From assembly GCF_037914945.1 (NCBI RefSeq), contig NZ_CP149787.1:1-64000 (forward strand): a stretch of 64,000 nucleotides of DNA. Direction: 5' to 3'. The notes under the pieces are model-generated. The model was given only the letters and a program-made list of their open reading frames with translations. It searched no databases and was not told the origin of the DNA. A program made the translations under genes and the position numbers. This stretch comes from Haloterrigena sp. KLK7 (GTDB taxonomy: Archaea; Halobacteriota; Halobacteria; Halobacteriales; Natrialbaceae). Below, piece by piece: positions 43,663 through 53,049 of this stretch (within the stretch, counting starts at the first letter, position 1; each line of letters begins with the position of its first letter).

Positions 43663-44127
43663 ATGAACCGCCGTTCGCTGCTCGCCGGCGTCGCCGCCTC
43701 GAGCGCCGCGATCGCGGGCTGCGCCTCGATCGAGGCGACGGTTTTCCAGGAGTCGACGGCCCCGGAGGTCCCGTCGGATCCCGACGACCCGATCGCTCGC
43801 GCGACGATCGGCGCCTCGTCGGACGACTCGCCCCACCGCATCCGTCTGTGGAACCGAACCGACGACCAGCGGTCGATCGGGCTCGACCTCGAGGCCGAGA
43901 CGGCCACCTTCGAGGGGAACTACGATCTGGCTTCCGACGCCCACGTAGTCATCGTTCTTCACGATCGGGCCGAGTACGCCGTGACCGTGACCGTCGACGG
44001 CGACGAGATCGAATCGACGACCCTCGAGGCCGAATCGTTCGACGATCCCTGCCCGGCGACCGAGCTGTTCGTCCTCGAGGACGACGAGTTCGAGATGACG
44101 ACGGAGTCCGAGTCTGACCACTGTTAA
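43663..44127 (+). CDS. Small lipoprotein, 154 aa
   Basis: 154-aa lipoprotein with signal [20 protein letters not shown] (Cys20 is the lipid-attached residue). The mature part is a single small beta-sandwich-like domain ([42 protein letters not shown]) ending with [19 protein letters not shown] and a final Cys, suggesting a disulfide. No family recognised. The TATA-like TCTTTGA is about 30 nt before the ATG. Confidence 0.6.
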   Translation: MNRRSLLAGVAASSAAIAGCASIEATVFQESTAPEVPSDPDDPIARATIGASSDDSPHRIRLWNRTDDQRSIGLDLEAETATFEGNYDLASDAHVVIVLHDRAEYAVTVTVDGDEIESTTLEAESFDDPCPATELFVLEDDEFEMTTESESDHC

Positions 44128-44251
44128 CCGAGCCGTTCGCCGCGATCGCTCGCCGCTCCCTGCCGCGACCACCGTTTGTCTCGCTCGACGCGTTCGCTTC
44201 GCTCACGGTCTCGCTCGCAAAATCTGGACCAAAAAGGCTAGCGGAACCGTC

Positions 44252-45394
44252 TCAGGGCAGTTCGAACTCGATCGCCGCTCCCTGTCCGAAGCCGACACAC
44301 TCCGTCGCGATGCCCCGGTCGACACCGCGGCGGTTCATCTCGTGGACGAGCGTCACCGGCAGCCGCGCGCCGGAACAACCGAGCGGGTGGCCGATCGCGA
44401 TGGCGCCGCCGTTGACGTTGAGTCGGTCGTCCGGGATTCCGAGTTCGCGCTGGGAGTACAGCGTCTGGCTCGCGAAGGCCTCGTTGATCTCGACCAGCCC
44501 GTAGTCGTCGATCTCCCGGCCGGCGCGCTCGAGTAGCCCCTCCGTCGCCGGAACCGGACCGACGCCCATGATCGTCGGATCGACGCCGGCGACGTAGCTG
44601 GTGCCGACTGCCGCGAGGATCTCGAGGTCGCGGTCCTCGGCGAGTTCGCGGCTCGTGACGAGGACGCCCGCCGCGCCGTCGGCGATCTGGGAGGCGTTGC
44701 CGGGCGTGACGGTGCCGTCGTCCTTGAAGACGGTCGGCAGTTCCGCGAGTTTCTCGGTGGTCGTCCCGGGTCGCAGGCCCTCGTCCTCGTCGTGGACGCC
44801 GTCGCCCGTCTCGATGGGGACGATCTCGTCGTCGAACTTGCCCTCCTCGGTCGCTTCGACCGCGCGCTGCTGGCTGCGGGCGCCGTACTCGTCTTGCTCC
44901 TCGCGGGAGATGTCGTACTCCTCGGCGACCTTCTCGGCGGTCATTCCCATTTGCAGATTGCGCATCCCGTACTCCTCGTCGAGTTCGGGATACAGCTGGC
45001 CGCTGTCGGCGGCGCCCATCTTCACGCGACTCATGCTCTCGACGCCGCCGGCGACGACCGCGTCGTGGCGACCCGCGGCGATCGAGTCCGCGGCGCTGAT
45101 GATCGCCTGCGCCGACGACGCGCACTGTCGGTCGATGGTGGTCGCGGGGACCTCCTCGCCGAGGTCCGAGAAGAGCGCGATCTGACGGGCGATGTTCGTC
45201 CGCTGTTCCTCGCGCTGCTGGGCACAGCCCCACATCAGGTCGTCGACGTCCTCGCCGGAGAGTCCCGTCTCCGCGAGCATCTCGTTCACCAGCGGAATCG
45301 AGAGGTCCTCGCTGCGGACGTCCGCGAGCGCGCCGTCTTCCTTTCCCTGTGCCGTTCTAACAGCGCTAACGATCACTGGTGTATTATCTGCCAT
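44252..45394 (-). CDS. Thiolase (acetyl-CoA C-acyltransferase)
   Basis: 380-aa thiolase. The acylated Cys is Cys91 in [13 protein letters not shown], the conserved [22 protein letters not shown] carries the second Cys and His, and the MSRVKMGA and [11 protein letters not shown] motifs are present. It catalyses Claisen condensation or thiolysis in fatty acid or polyhydroxyalkanoate metabolism. In haloarchaea such thiolases often pair with an OB-fold DUF35 partner, but none is adjacent. The start [14 protein letters not shown] is chosen because upstream residues are not family-like. Confidence 0.9.
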   Translation of the reverse strand: MADNTPVIVSAVRTAQGKEDGALADVRSEDLSIPLVNEMLAETGLSGEDVDDLMWGCAQQREEQRTNIARQIALFSDLGEEVPATTIDRQCASSAQAIISAADSIAAGRHDAVVAGGVESMSRVKMGAADSGQLYPELDEEYGMRNLQMGMTAEKVAEEYDISREEQDEYGARSQQRAVEATEEGKFDDEIVPIETGDGVHDEDEGLRPGTTTEKLAELPTVFKDDGTVTPGNASQIADGAAGVLVTSRELAEDRDLEILAAVGTSYVAGVDPTIMGVGPVPATEGLLERAGREIDDYGLVEINEAFASQTLYSQRELGIPDDRLNVNGGAIAIGHPLGCSGARLPVTLVHEMNRRGVDRGIATECVGFGQGAAIEFELP

Positions 45395-45506
45395 TGTATA
45401 GAATGATTTTTCGTGAAGGTAAATAGCTATCCTCTCCGGAAAGCGACGAACGGAATTACCGAACGACTGGAAGCGTCGCTCCCGAGCGGTCGGAACGGAC
45501 GCTCTC

Positions 45507-45610
45507 GACGTCGAGTTCGGGTTCGAGTACGACGAGACGGCTCGAGAAGTCACGATCGCTCACGAGAGCGGATCCCGTCCGAGATGGGGCTGTGGAGATC
45601 TGATCCGGAG
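45507..45610 (+). pseudogene. Possible pilin-like gene fragment
   Basis: Frame beginning at 45507 reads DVEFGFEYDETAREVTIAHE followed by SGSR. It resembles the conserved head-domain phrase of haloarchaeal type IV pilin-like proteins (xFDYDxxxxxVTxxHxGGdxI). No signal peptide or start is upstream and the frame loses coherence within about 35 residues. It is flanked by thiolase and aroA. Weak call: the phrase is short. Confidence 0.3.
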
Positions 45611-45684
45611 ACGATCGCACTGACGAGCAGTTCTCCGACGAGATCGCTTCCCCCGTTCCGTCCGCTCCCGTGAGAGCGTCGGCG

Positions 45685-46986
45685 CTACTGCTCGCCGCGC
45701 TCGAGCGCGACGCCCAACTCCTCGAGCAGGTCGAAGAAACCGGGGAACGAGACGTCGACGTGGTCGGCGCCCTCGATGGTCGTCTCGCCCTCGGCGACCA
45801 GTCCGGCGAGCGCGAGCGCCATGATGATCCGGTGATCGGCCCGTCCCTGAACCGTCGCGCCCTCGAGTCGGGAGTCGCCGCCGTGGACCGTCAGCGAGTC
45901 GCGCTCCTCGGTGGTTTCGACGCCCATTTTGCCCAGTTCCTCGGCCATCGCGCTCACGCGGTCGGTCTCCTTGTAGCGGACGTGCTCGGCGTTCGTAATG
46001 TGCGTGTCGCCGTCGGCGACGGCGCCAAGCGTCGCGATCGTCGGCAGCAGGTCCGGCGTGTCCTCGACGTCGACCTCGATCCCCGACAGCGGCGCGCTCG
46101 AGACGTCGATGACGCCGGCCTCGCGGTCCCAGTCGACGTCGGCGCCCATCCGCTCGACGATCTCGACGATGGCGGTGTCTCCCTGCGCGCTCGGGTTGGC
46201 GCCCTCGATGCGGACGCCCTCTGCCGCGTCTCCCGCGATGGCGCCCGCCGCGAGGGGGTAGGAGATCGACGAGAAGTCGCCGGGGACGGCGTACTCGCCT
46301 CCTGCCGGGTCGTAGGACTGGCCGCCCTCGACGGCGAACCCGTCGTCGGTGTGACGCGCGTCGACGCCGAAGTCCTCGAGGACCTCGAGCGTGATATCGA
46401 CGTAGGGCGCGGACTTCAGTTCGGTCTCGAGTTCGATCTCGATCCCCTCGTCGGTGACGGTGCCGGCCATCAGCAGGGCCGTGATGTACTGCGAGGAGAC
46501 GTCGCCCGGGATCGAGACCGCGCCGCCCGACAGCGGTCCGGTGACGACCAGCGGCGCCAGCCCGTTGCCCCGCGTGCTGTACGCCTCGGCGCCGAGATCG
46601 GAGAGCGCCTCGAGCAGCGGCCCCTGGGGCCGCGAGCGCAGCGATTCGTCGCCCGTGAGGACGGTCGTCCCGTCGGCCAGCGCCGCCGCGGCCGTGACGA
46701 GGCGCGTCGTCGTCCCGCTGTTCGCGCAGTCGATGACGTCCGCCGGCACGTCGGGCCGGCCGTCGAAGCCGTCGATCTCGAGGGTGGCGTCCCCGGCGCG
46801 GGTAACGTCGCCGCCGAAGAGTTCCACCGCGCGTGCGGTCGCCTGCGTGTCCGCGCTCCAGAGCGCGTCGCGGACCGTCGCCTCGTCGGCGTAGCCCGCG
46901 GCGAGGATCGCTCGGTGCGTGTAGCTCTTCGAGGGCGGTGCCCGCGCCGACCCGGCGACGCTCGAGGGCGTGATCGTGACGTTCAT
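45685..46986 (-). CDS. aroA: 3-phosphoshikimate 1-carboxyvinyltransferase (EPSP synthase)
   Basis: 433-aa shikimate pathway enzyme joining shikimate-3-phosphate and phosphoenolpyruvate. It has [20 protein letters not shown] (Lys of the PEP site), the [15 protein letters not shown] motif (substrate loop), [47 protein letters not shown] and [21 protein letters not shown]. It has the usual two-domain size. Neighbour aroC is nearby on the same strand but separated by two unrelated genes. Confidence 0.95.
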   Translation of the reverse strand: MNVTITPSSVAGSARAPPSKSYTHRAILAAGYADEATVRDALWSADTQATARAVELFGGDVTRAGDATLEIDGFDGRPDVPADVIDCANSGTTTRLVTAAAALADGTTVLTGDESLRSRPQGPLLEALSDLGAEAYSTRGNGLAPLVVTGPLSGGAVSIPGDVSSQYITALLMAGTVTDEGIEIELETELKSAPYVDITLEVLEDFGVDARHTDDGFAVEGGQSYDPAGGEYAVPGDFSSISYPLAAGAIAGDAAEGVRIEGANPSAQGDTAIVEIVERMGADVDWDREAGVIDVSSAPLSGIEVDVEDTPDLLPTIATLGAVADGDTHITNAEHVRYKETDRVSAMAEELGKMGVETTEERDSLTVHGGDSRLEGATVQGRADHRIIMALALAGLVAEGETTIEGADHVDVSFPGFFDLLEELGVALERGEQ

Positions 46987-47095
46987 GGTCGCTCTGTGGG
47001 GTGGCCCCGCCTTACCGATACCGATCCTCGGAGTTCCGGCGATCGGCGACGCCGACGAAAACGAGAGCTATCGGGCTCGGCTGCGACGGAGCCCG

Positions 47096-48244
47096 TCACC
47101 GACAGCCGATCGAGGCCGTAATCTCCCGGAGCGGCTCGCCGTCGACCAGACTCGAGACCTCGTAGCTCACGTCGCCGCAGTCCCAGAAGACGCTCTGGAT
47201 CCGGCCGTCCCGGTAGTAGGCCGTCCGCCCGTCGATCTCGATCTCCTCGAGGACGTCCGGATCGAACCGGGCCCGTTCGCGGACGACGACGTAGAGTTCG
47301 CGCGCGACGACGTTCGGATCGTTGTACCACAGCGTCGTCGTCACCCCGCCGTACTTCTCGGCCCGCTCGACGACGGTGATTCGATCGAGGAGGTAGGCGT
47401 CGGGGACGTCAGCCGCCGGCAGCTCGTAGGGGACGGCCGCCTCGGCCTCGTCGAACGAGTCGAAGATCCCCTCGGGTTCCGTCCCGTCGGTGACGACCTG
47501 CGCGTCGGCCGGCGGCTGATAGGTGAACGTCTCCGACTCGACGCCCTCGTCGATCGCGAGGTCCTCGTAGGTGACGGTCAGCCGGTAGCGGACCTCGCCG
47601 CCGTCACGGACCTCGTTGCGTTCCCTGACCGGATACCGGTACTCGTCGTCGATACAGATCGTCCGGGAAACCTCGAGGTCCTCGAGTTCGTCCGTCGACA
47701 GCGGGACGGCGTAGGTCGTGTCCCCGACGACGAGATCGATCCGGCGCCCGGTCTCGTCGAGCGGCGGCCGCGTCTCGATGACGTGGGCCTCGCGGCCGTC
47801 GACGGTCGTCGTCCCCTCGTAACCGAGCCGGTAGTCCTCGAGCAGGGCCTCGAGGACCCGCAGCGTCCGATCGGCGTCGACCTTGGTGCCGTGAAACTGG
47901 ACGTCCACCACGTCCGTCTCCGGGTTGTACTCCCACGTCGTTTCCCGGTTGGTCACGGTGACCGAGCCGACGGGCGCGTCCGGATCGGTCGACTCGAGGA
48001 CCTCGAGGCGCTGTTTGGCCGGCGGTTGGCGGACGACGCGTTCCGTTCGCTCGACGGTCTCCGACGGCGTTTCGACGGTCATCGTTCGACGAGCCGTGAG
48101 GTCGCTCAGGTGGCGGCGCGTCTCGACCGCGTCGCGGAGCAGCGACTCGCTCGAGGGCCCGTCGTCGGCGGACGGATAGCTCACGCAGCCGGCGAGCGCG
48201 ACGCCGGCACCGGTACCGACTGCCAGAAACCGTCGACGATTCAT
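47096..48244 (-). CDS. LolA-like lipoprotein, paralogue 2
   Basis: 382-aa lipoprotein (MNRRRFLAVGTGAGVALAGC signal; Cys20). The mature part shares the plan of the protein at 37796-38959: an N-terminal helix, SVTVTNRETTWEYNPETDVV, a DGREAHVIETRPPLDETGRRI and VGDTTYAVPLSTDELEDL repeat-like pair, YRYPVRERNEVRDGGE, TYQPPADAQVV and a C-terminal DUF4367-like domain ending DCGDVSYEVSSLVDGEPLREI. Conserved phrases between the two paralogues are (Y)(E/Q)PPADA and DGREx(Y/H)V. It is an AT-promoter gene (TATA-like ACAAATTTTG upstream). Confidence 0.7.
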   Translation of the reverse strand: MNRRRFLAVGTGAGVALAGCVSYPSADDGPSSESLLRDAVETRRHLSDLTARRTMTVETPSETVERTERVVRQPPAKQRLEVLESTDPDAPVGSVTVTNRETTWEYNPETDVVDVQFHGTKVDADRTLRVLEALLEDYRLGYEGTTTVDGREAHVIETRPPLDETGRRIDLVVGDTTYAVPLSTDELEDLEVSRTICIDDEYRYPVRERNEVRDGGEVRYRLTVTYEDLAIDEGVESETFTYQPPADAQVVTDGTEPEGIFDSFDEAEAAVPYELPAADVPDAYLLDRITVVERAEKYGGVTTTLWYNDPNVVARELYVVVRERARFDPDVLEEIEIDGRTAYYRDGRIQSVFWDCGDVSYEVSSLVDGEPLREITASIGCR

Positions 48245-48378
48245 ACACGAGTGACTGTAATCAAAATTTGTAAGTGTGTGGGTTGACCGTTTCCGCGCTC
48301 GAGTCCGCGACCGAACGAGCGAAGCGACGTGAAAAGGTGGACTCGCCGGCAGTCACGCGAGCGAAGCGAGTGTGACTC

Positions 48379-48408
48379 CGACGAGTCCAGTCCGGACTGG
48401 ACTCGTCG
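48379..48408. promoter_or_regulatory. Perfect 30-bp palindrome at the M24 peptidase promoter
   Basis: Half-site CGACGAGTCCAGTCC followed directly by its exact reverse complement, with no spacer. It ends 2 bp before the TATA-like ATTATG (48411-48416), overlapping the BRE position, and 31 bp before the ATG at 48440. A dimeric or tetrameric regulator binding here would control access of TFB/TBP. A second, looser hairpin (AGTCAC...GTGACT, 48350-48376) lies just upstream. Confidence 0.6.
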
Positions 48409-48410
48409 AC

Positions 48411-48416
48411 ATTATG
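48411..48416 (+). promoter_or_regulatory. TATA box (ATTATG) of the M24 peptidase gene
   Basis: ATTATG 27 nt before the ATG at 48440; abutted by a 30-bp palindrome. Confidence 0.45.
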
Positions 48417-48439
48417 TGCTCGCCCGTCCCACACCCGGT

Positions 48440-49627
48440 ATGGAACTCGACGTCGACCTCGCCCCGTTGCGCGAGCACCTCGAGACCGCGGGCCTGGACG
48501 GCTACCTGATCGACGACGACGCCTCGGACGCCGACCAGCGGTACGTCTCCGGCTTCACGGCGCCGGACCCCTACCAGACGCTGGTCGACGGCGACGGCAC
48601 CCACCTGCTCGTCTCCGGACTCGAGTACGGCCGCGCGACGGCGGACTCGAGCGCCGACACCGTGACGCGGCTGTCGACCTACGGCTATCAGGACCTCGTC
48701 GCGGAACACGGCGCCTACGGGGCCAAGAGCCGAGTCCTCGCGGCGTTCCTCGAGGATCACGGCGTCTCGTCGGTCGCCGTCCCGAAGAACTTCCCGACGG
48801 GGACCGCGGACGGCCTCCGCGAGCGGGGGCTCACGGTGACGGTCGAACCCGAGGGGATCGTCGAGGACGTCCGCGCGACGAAGACCGACTGGGAACGCGA
48901 GCAGATTCGGACCGCCCAGCGGGCCAACGAGGCCGCGATGGCCCGCGCCGAGGAACTGATCGCGACCGCGGACGTGGAGGACGGGGTTCTAGTTCGGGAC
49001 GGCGAGCCCCTGACCAGCGAGCGCGTCACGGAGGCGATCGAGATCACGCTGTTGCGCCACGGCTGCGCGCTCGACGAGACTATCGTCGCCGCCGGCGCCG
49101 ACGCGGCCGACCCGCACGACCGCGGCAGCGGCCCGCTCGCGGCCGACTCGCTCATCGTGATCGACATCTTCCCGCGGGACAAGGAGACGGGCTACTTCGC
49201 GGACATGACACGGACGTTCGCCCGCGGAGAGCCGGGCGAGGAAGCTCGACGGCGGTACGACGTGACGCGAGAGGCGTACGAGGCCGCCCTCGAGGCCGTC
49301 GAACCGGGCACCACCGGCGCGGCCGTCCACGACGCGGCCTGCGACGTCATCGAGGCGGCCGGCTACGATACCCTTCGGAGCGATCCGGACACCGAGATCG
49401 GCTTCATCCACAGCACCGGTCACGGCGTCGGGCTGGACATCCACGAACAGCCCACCGTCTCCCCCTCCGGCGGCGAACTCGAGCCCGGCCACGTGATCAC
49501 GATCGAGCCCGGCCTCTACGACCCCGACGTGGGCGGCGTGCGGATCGAGGACCTGATCGCCGTCACCGAGGACGGGTACGAGAACCTGACCGACTATCGG
49601 GTCGGACTCGAGCCCAAAGCAGAGTAA
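48440..49627 (+). CDS. M24 family metallopeptidase (Xaa-Pro peptidase type)
   Basis: 395-aa aminopeptidase-P-like protein. An N-terminal creatinase domain (LREHLETAGLDGYLIDDDAS...) is followed by the pita-bread domain with the metal ligands: DSLIVIDIFPRDKETGYFADMTRT (two Asp), HSTGHGVGLDIHE (His), VITIEPGLYDP (Glu) and RIEDLIAV (Glu). Probably cleaves the bond before proline in peptides. The start at 48440 lies 27 nt after a TATA-like ATTATG and has a palindrome directly upstream. Xaa-Pro dipeptidase is the alternative. Confidence 0.9.
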   Translation: MELDVDLAPLREHLETAGLDGYLIDDDASDADQRYVSGFTAPDPYQTLVDGDGTHLLVSGLEYGRATADSSADTVTRLSTYGYQDLVAEHGAYGAKSRVLAAFLEDHGVSSVAVPKNFPTGTADGLRERGLTVTVEPEGIVEDVRATKTDWEREQIRTAQRANEAAMARAEELIATADVEDGVLVRDGEPLTSERVTEAIEITLLRHGCALDETIVAAGADAADPHDRGSGPLAADSLIVIDIFPRDKETGYFADMTRTFARGEPGEEARRRYDVTREAYEAALEAVEPGTTGAAVHDAACDVIEAAGYDTLRSDPDTEIGFIHSTGHGVGLDIHEQPTVSPSGGELEPGHVITIEPGLYDPDVGGVRIEDLIAVTEDGYENLTDYRVGLEPKAE

Positions 49628-49696
49628 CTGGCCTCTCGATCCGGGGTGTCGGTACCGGCTCGGGATGTCGGTTCCAGCTTGGATTCTTTTCCCTTC

Positions 49697-50047
49697 GGTG
49701 GCGCGCGCTGAGATCCAGTGAGCGACGGCGAACTGGATATCGAAGCGCGCGAGGGATGAGTGAGCGAGAGCGCGGCGCTACGCGCCGCGTACGCGAACGG
49801 CGCAGCCGTGAGCGCGAGCGAACGAATCGGCTGGGGAGGGTGTGGCAATTCCTTGCCGCCAGGAATAGCAGGATGCTTCGTTCGTGCAGGTATCGTAGCC
49901 GAAAGGAGGCTATCTCGCTCGCGCTGGCAACAGGGATTACCACACCCTCCCCAGCCGATTCGCTCACTCACTCCGTTCGATCGCTCATCCCTCGCACGGT
50001 TTCGGGACGTGGTTCGTAACTCACCACGTCCCAGCGCGCGCCACCGC
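49697..50047. repeat. Dispersed repeat: two copies in inverted orientation
   Basis: Plus-oriented copy at about 49924-50047 and inverted copy at about 49697-49850. Shared blocks (plus-copy sense) are CCACACCCTCCCCAGCCGAT (49940 onward; inverted in 49824-49845), CTCATCCCTCGC (49985 onward; inverted 49749-49760) and CAGCGCGCGCCACC (50032 onward; inverted 49697-49710), so the region can fold into a large stem with a central loop of about 80 bp. A third copy is at 54813-54933. No transposase gene or obvious coding frame is present. It fills the 501-bp gap between the M24 peptidase gene and the end of the FAD oxidoreductase gene. A MITE-like or structural RNA element are both possible. Confidence 0.65.
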
Positions 50048-50128
50048 AGGCTGGTCGATGGCAGCAGTGTGGGACAAGCTATCAAACGACCGCTTGAGAA
50101 CGTAATCTGCTCGACAACGTCTGCGCAG

Positions 50129-51214
50129 CTAGTTGCTCCTCACGACGCGCTCACCGGTCTCGAGTCCGTTGCGCAACGCGGCGTGCAGTCGTCCCTCGCC
50201 GGCGACCCAGTCGCCGAGACAGTACAGCCCCTCGGCTTCGGCCTCTCGCACCGACTCGAGATCGACCCCGTCCTCGGGCAGCGCGTAGCGCCAGCCCTGG
50301 TGGTCCGTCCAGTCGGGCTCGAGCAGGCGCTCGTCGTCTAGCAATTCGGCGGTCAGTTCGGCGAGGTCCTCGAGGTTCGCGTCGGGGTCCTCGTCGTAGT
50401 GTTCGACGGACCACTCGTGGTTGGCCTGGACGACGAGCAGCGACTCGCCGTCGGGGACGTGACCGGGCTTGCACTCCTCACGGGCGATCCAGCCGAGCTC
50501 GTGGGTCTTGTCCGTATTCACGAGCGCGTAGTACGGTCGCTCGAGCGCGAACGGGTAGTGAAAGACGCCCGTCCAGATCGTCCGGTAGGGGACGGCCTCG
50601 GCCGCGTCGGCGAGCCGATCGCGAACGCCGGTGTCGGCGTCAGTATCGGGGTCGGTGTCAGTATCGGCGCCGACGTCCCACTCGGCCGACCGCAACAGCT
50701 CGGCGGTCTGCGGCGCCGGCGGGTTCAACAGGAGGGCGTCGAACGGGCCCCACTGGTCGCCCGCGTCGTCCTCGAGTCGCCACGTTCCCGCGGCGGGCTC
50801 CCGGCGGATCGTCTCGACGCGCGTGTTCCGGTGGATCGACGCGTCGGTGCGCGCGAAGAGCCGTTTGGCGAGCTGGGTCAGGCCCCCCTCGTAGGTCCAC
50901 TTGTGATCGTCGGCGTCCCGGCCCTCGGAGACCGCGCCGTCGGCGTCGAAGGTCCAGACCGGGTCGGTGACGTCGACCAGCCCGTCGGTCTCGAGCGTCT
51001 CCGTGAGCAGGTCGACGACCCGCTGATCGTCCGATGTGACGTAATTCGCGCCGTAGTCGTAGGTCACGTCCCCGTGCCGGCGAGTGGCCGCGCGACCGCA
51101 GAGACCGCCGGACTTCTCGAGGACGGTCACGTGCGTCTCGGCGGCCGACTCGGCGATCGCGAACGCCGCGGCCGCGGCGGCCGCGCCGGCGCCGACGATT
51201 CCGATGCGTGTCAT
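50129..51214 (-). CDS. NAD(P)/FAD-dependent oxidoreductase (amine oxidase/renalase-like)
   Basis: 361-aa flavoprotein starting MTRIGIVGAGAAAAAAAFAI, the dinucleotide-binding GxGxxA motif, with GGLCGRAATRRHGDVTYDYGANYVT as the second FAD-contact segment, a KWTYEGGLTQLAKRL motif and LYCLGDWVAGEGRLHAALRNG at the C-terminus. The renalase-like class fits best. The middle contains a Thr/Asp repeat (GADTDTDPDTDADTG). The ATG at 51214 is preferred (nine codons into a longer frame) and a TATA-like AATACTTG is about 27 nt upstream. Confidence 0.82.
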   Translation of the reverse strand: MTRIGIVGAGAAAAAAAFAIAESAAETHVTVLEKSGGLCGRAATRRHGDVTYDYGANYVTSDDQRVVDLLTETLETDGLVDVTDPVWTFDADGAVSEGRDADDHKWTYEGGLTQLAKRLFARTDASIHRNTRVETIRREPAAGTWRLEDDAGDQWGPFDALLLNPPAPQTAELLRSAEWDVGADTDTDPDTDADTGVRDRLADAAEAVPYRTIWTGVFHYPFALERPYYALVNTDKTHELGWIAREECKPGHVPDGESLLVVQANHEWSVEHYDEDPDANLEDLAELTAELLDDERLLEPDWTDHQGWRYALPEDGVDLESVREAEAEGLYCLGDWVAGEGRLHAALRNGLETGERVVRSN

Positions 51215-51271
51215 GGCGGGGCGTTCGGCCCCCGCCGTCAAGTATTCCGGCCCGAACGGCGCCGCCCGCCG

Positions 51272-52003
51272 CTACAGCTCGCGGGCCATCGTCACCTCGT
51301 CGATCCACTCGCCGTCGATCTCGTAGTGGTCCCGGCGGATCGCCTCGGTGTCCCAGCCGTGTTCGGTGAGGAACTCGAGGGCGCGGTCGTTGGTGATGGG
51401 GACGCTGTTGTACACCTTCCGGTAGCCGTTGGCTTCGGCCCACTCGAGGCCCCGCTGGAGGAGCTTGCTCCCGATCCCGTGGCCGCGGTGGGCCTGGCGG
51501 ACGCCGACGGTCTGCTGGGCGGTCCCCTGCAACTGGTCGACCTGCGGGAGATCGAGGTGGGTCCAGCCGACGACGTCGCCGTCGATCGTCGCGACGAAGA
51601 ACATCCGCGATTTGACCGTGTTGTGTCTGGTGACGGAGTCCTCGTAGAGGAGCTGCTCGGCGATGGTCTCGGCGACGACGTAGGTCTCCTCAGACGTGAC
51701 GTCCCTGATCGTCTCGATGAGGCCGTCGAAGTCGGACTGGCGTCCCGGCCGGATGACGAACGAGCGCTCGTCGGTCTCGTGTTCCGCGACCGCGCCGAAC
51801 TCGACGGCGATCTGGAGCGTGCCGCCGTCCTCCTCGAGGTAGCCGTCGGCCTTCAGCGACTCGAGGCGGGACTCGAATTCCTCGGACGGCAGCGAGACCA
51901 TGTCCATGACCTTGTGCCGCGCGACGGTCCCGTTGCGTTCGACGTACTCGTAGATCCGTCTGCTGGCGTCGGACGAAAAGGTCGGCCGCTCTGTCACGCC
52001 CAT
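51272..52003 (-). CDS. GNAT N-acetyltransferase with N-terminal winged helix
   Basis: 243-aa protein. Residues about 10-60 form a winged helix (SSDASRRIYEYVERNGTVARHKVM, SRLESLKADGYLEEDGGTLQIAV) and residues about 85-243 a GNAT fold (FVIRPGRQSDFDGLIETIRDV, DGDVVGWTHLDLPQVDQLQG, and the acetyl-CoA loop VGVRQAHRGHGIGSKLLQRGLEWA). The HTH suggests DNA binding combined with acetylation; substrate unknown. TATA-like AAATCG upstream. Confidence 0.83.
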   Translation of the reverse strand: MGVTERPTFSSDASRRIYEYVERNGTVARHKVMDMVSLPSEEFESRLESLKADGYLEEDGGTLQIAVEFGAVAEHETDERSFVIRPGRQSDFDGLIETIRDVTSEETYVVAETIAEQLLYEDSVTRHNTVKSRMFFVATIDGDVVGWTHLDLPQVDQLQGTAQQTVGVRQAHRGHGIGSKLLQRGLEWAEANGYRKVYNSVPITNDRALEFLTEHGWDTEAIRRDHYEIDGEWIDEVTMAREL

Positions 52004-52188
52004 ACGGCCAGTACGGAGAGCGGCGATTTAGTCTTTGGGAGTAGGTAGCATGTACCACGGAAATCCGGTCACCGACGAACCGGTCGCCGAACTACTGAGC
52101 GGCTGACAGAACGCCCTCGAGCGAGCGGACGGTCACGGCGGCCGATCGATCGAACCGCTTTTGCGACGCCGGACGGTAGCAGGGGCCG

Positions 52189-53049
52189 ATGGACGTACTG
52201 ATCGTCGGCGCGGGGGCGATGGGGACGTGGCTCGGCCGTGCCGTAGACGCCTCGGTGACGTTCGCCGACGTCGACGCCGACGCCGCGGCCGCCGCCGCCG
52301 ACGCGGTCGGGAACGGCGCCGAGACGACGACGCTCGAGGGGACGGACAGCTACGACGTCGTCGCTATCGCCGTCCCGATGACCCACGCCGTCGACGCGAT
52401 CGCCGACCACGCCGACCGGGCCGAGGGGGCGATCGTCGACGTCTCCGGCGCGATGGGCCCGCCGCTCGAGGCGATGCGGACCCACGCGCCGGACAGGGAG
52501 CGAGCGAGCCTCCACCCGCTGTTCGCGCCCGAGCGAGCGCCCGGGTCGATCGCCGTCGTTCGCGACGAGACCGGACCGACGGTCGAAACGCTCCTCGACG
52601 CGCTCGCGACGCGGGGCAACGACGTACTCGAGACCACGGCGACGGAACACGACGACGCCATGGAGACGGTTCAGGCGGCGACCCACGCCGCCGTGCTCTC
52701 CTTCGCGCTGGCCGCGGAACCGGTGCCCGACGGCTTCGAGACGCCGATCTACGAGGGGCTGGGGACCCTGGCCGAGCAGATGACCGAGGGGACGCCCCGC
52801 GTGTACGCCGACATTCAGGAGGCCTTCGACGGCGCCGACGCGATCGCCGACGCCGCCGCGACGGTCGCCGAGGCCGACCGGGACGAACTCGAGTCCCTCT
52901 ACCGAGAGGCGGCCGATCGGTGGCAGGCGGACGCGGCGGCCGAGATCGACGGGACGAACGGCGAGACCGACGACGGGACCGGCGATACGAACGACGAGAC
53001 CGCCAAATACGAGACGAACGGCGACGCGAACGGAGGGACCTCCCGATGA
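52189..53049 (+). CDS. tyrA: Prephenate dehydrogenase
   Basis: 286-aa enzyme of tyrosine synthesis that oxidatively decarboxylates prephenate. NAD-binding GAGAMGTW at residues 7-14, then VAIAVPMTHAVDAIAD, IVDVSGAMGPPLEAM and the catalytic HPLFAPERAPG. The C-terminus is a Thr/Asn/Asp-rich tail (NGETDDGTGDTNDET) that is not part of the fold. It ends in an ATGA overlap with the methyltransferase gene, so the two are coupled. Its presence near aroC and aroA shows aromatic amino acid genes scattered over this region. Confidence 0.88.
   Translation: MDVLIVGAGAMGTWLGRAVDASVTFADVDADAAAAAADAVGNGAETTTLEGTDSYDVVAIAVPMTHAVDAIADHADRAEGAIVDVSGAMGPPLEAMRTHAPDRERASLHPLFAPERAPGSIAVVRDETGPTVETLLDALATRGNDVLETTATEHDDAMETVQAATHAAVLSFALAAEPVPDGFETPIYEGLGTLAEQMTEGTPRVYADIQEAFDGADAIADAAATVAEADRDELESLYREAADRWQADAAAEIDGTNGETDDGTGDTNDETAKYETNGDANGGTSR

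Noticed and set aside
44128-44251. GAGCGAAGCGA-like repetitive stretch between the small lipoprotein and thiolase genes.
   Set aside because: Simple-sequence pattern of a kind common in high-GC haloarchaeal intergenic regions; too degenerate to call a repeat family from one place.
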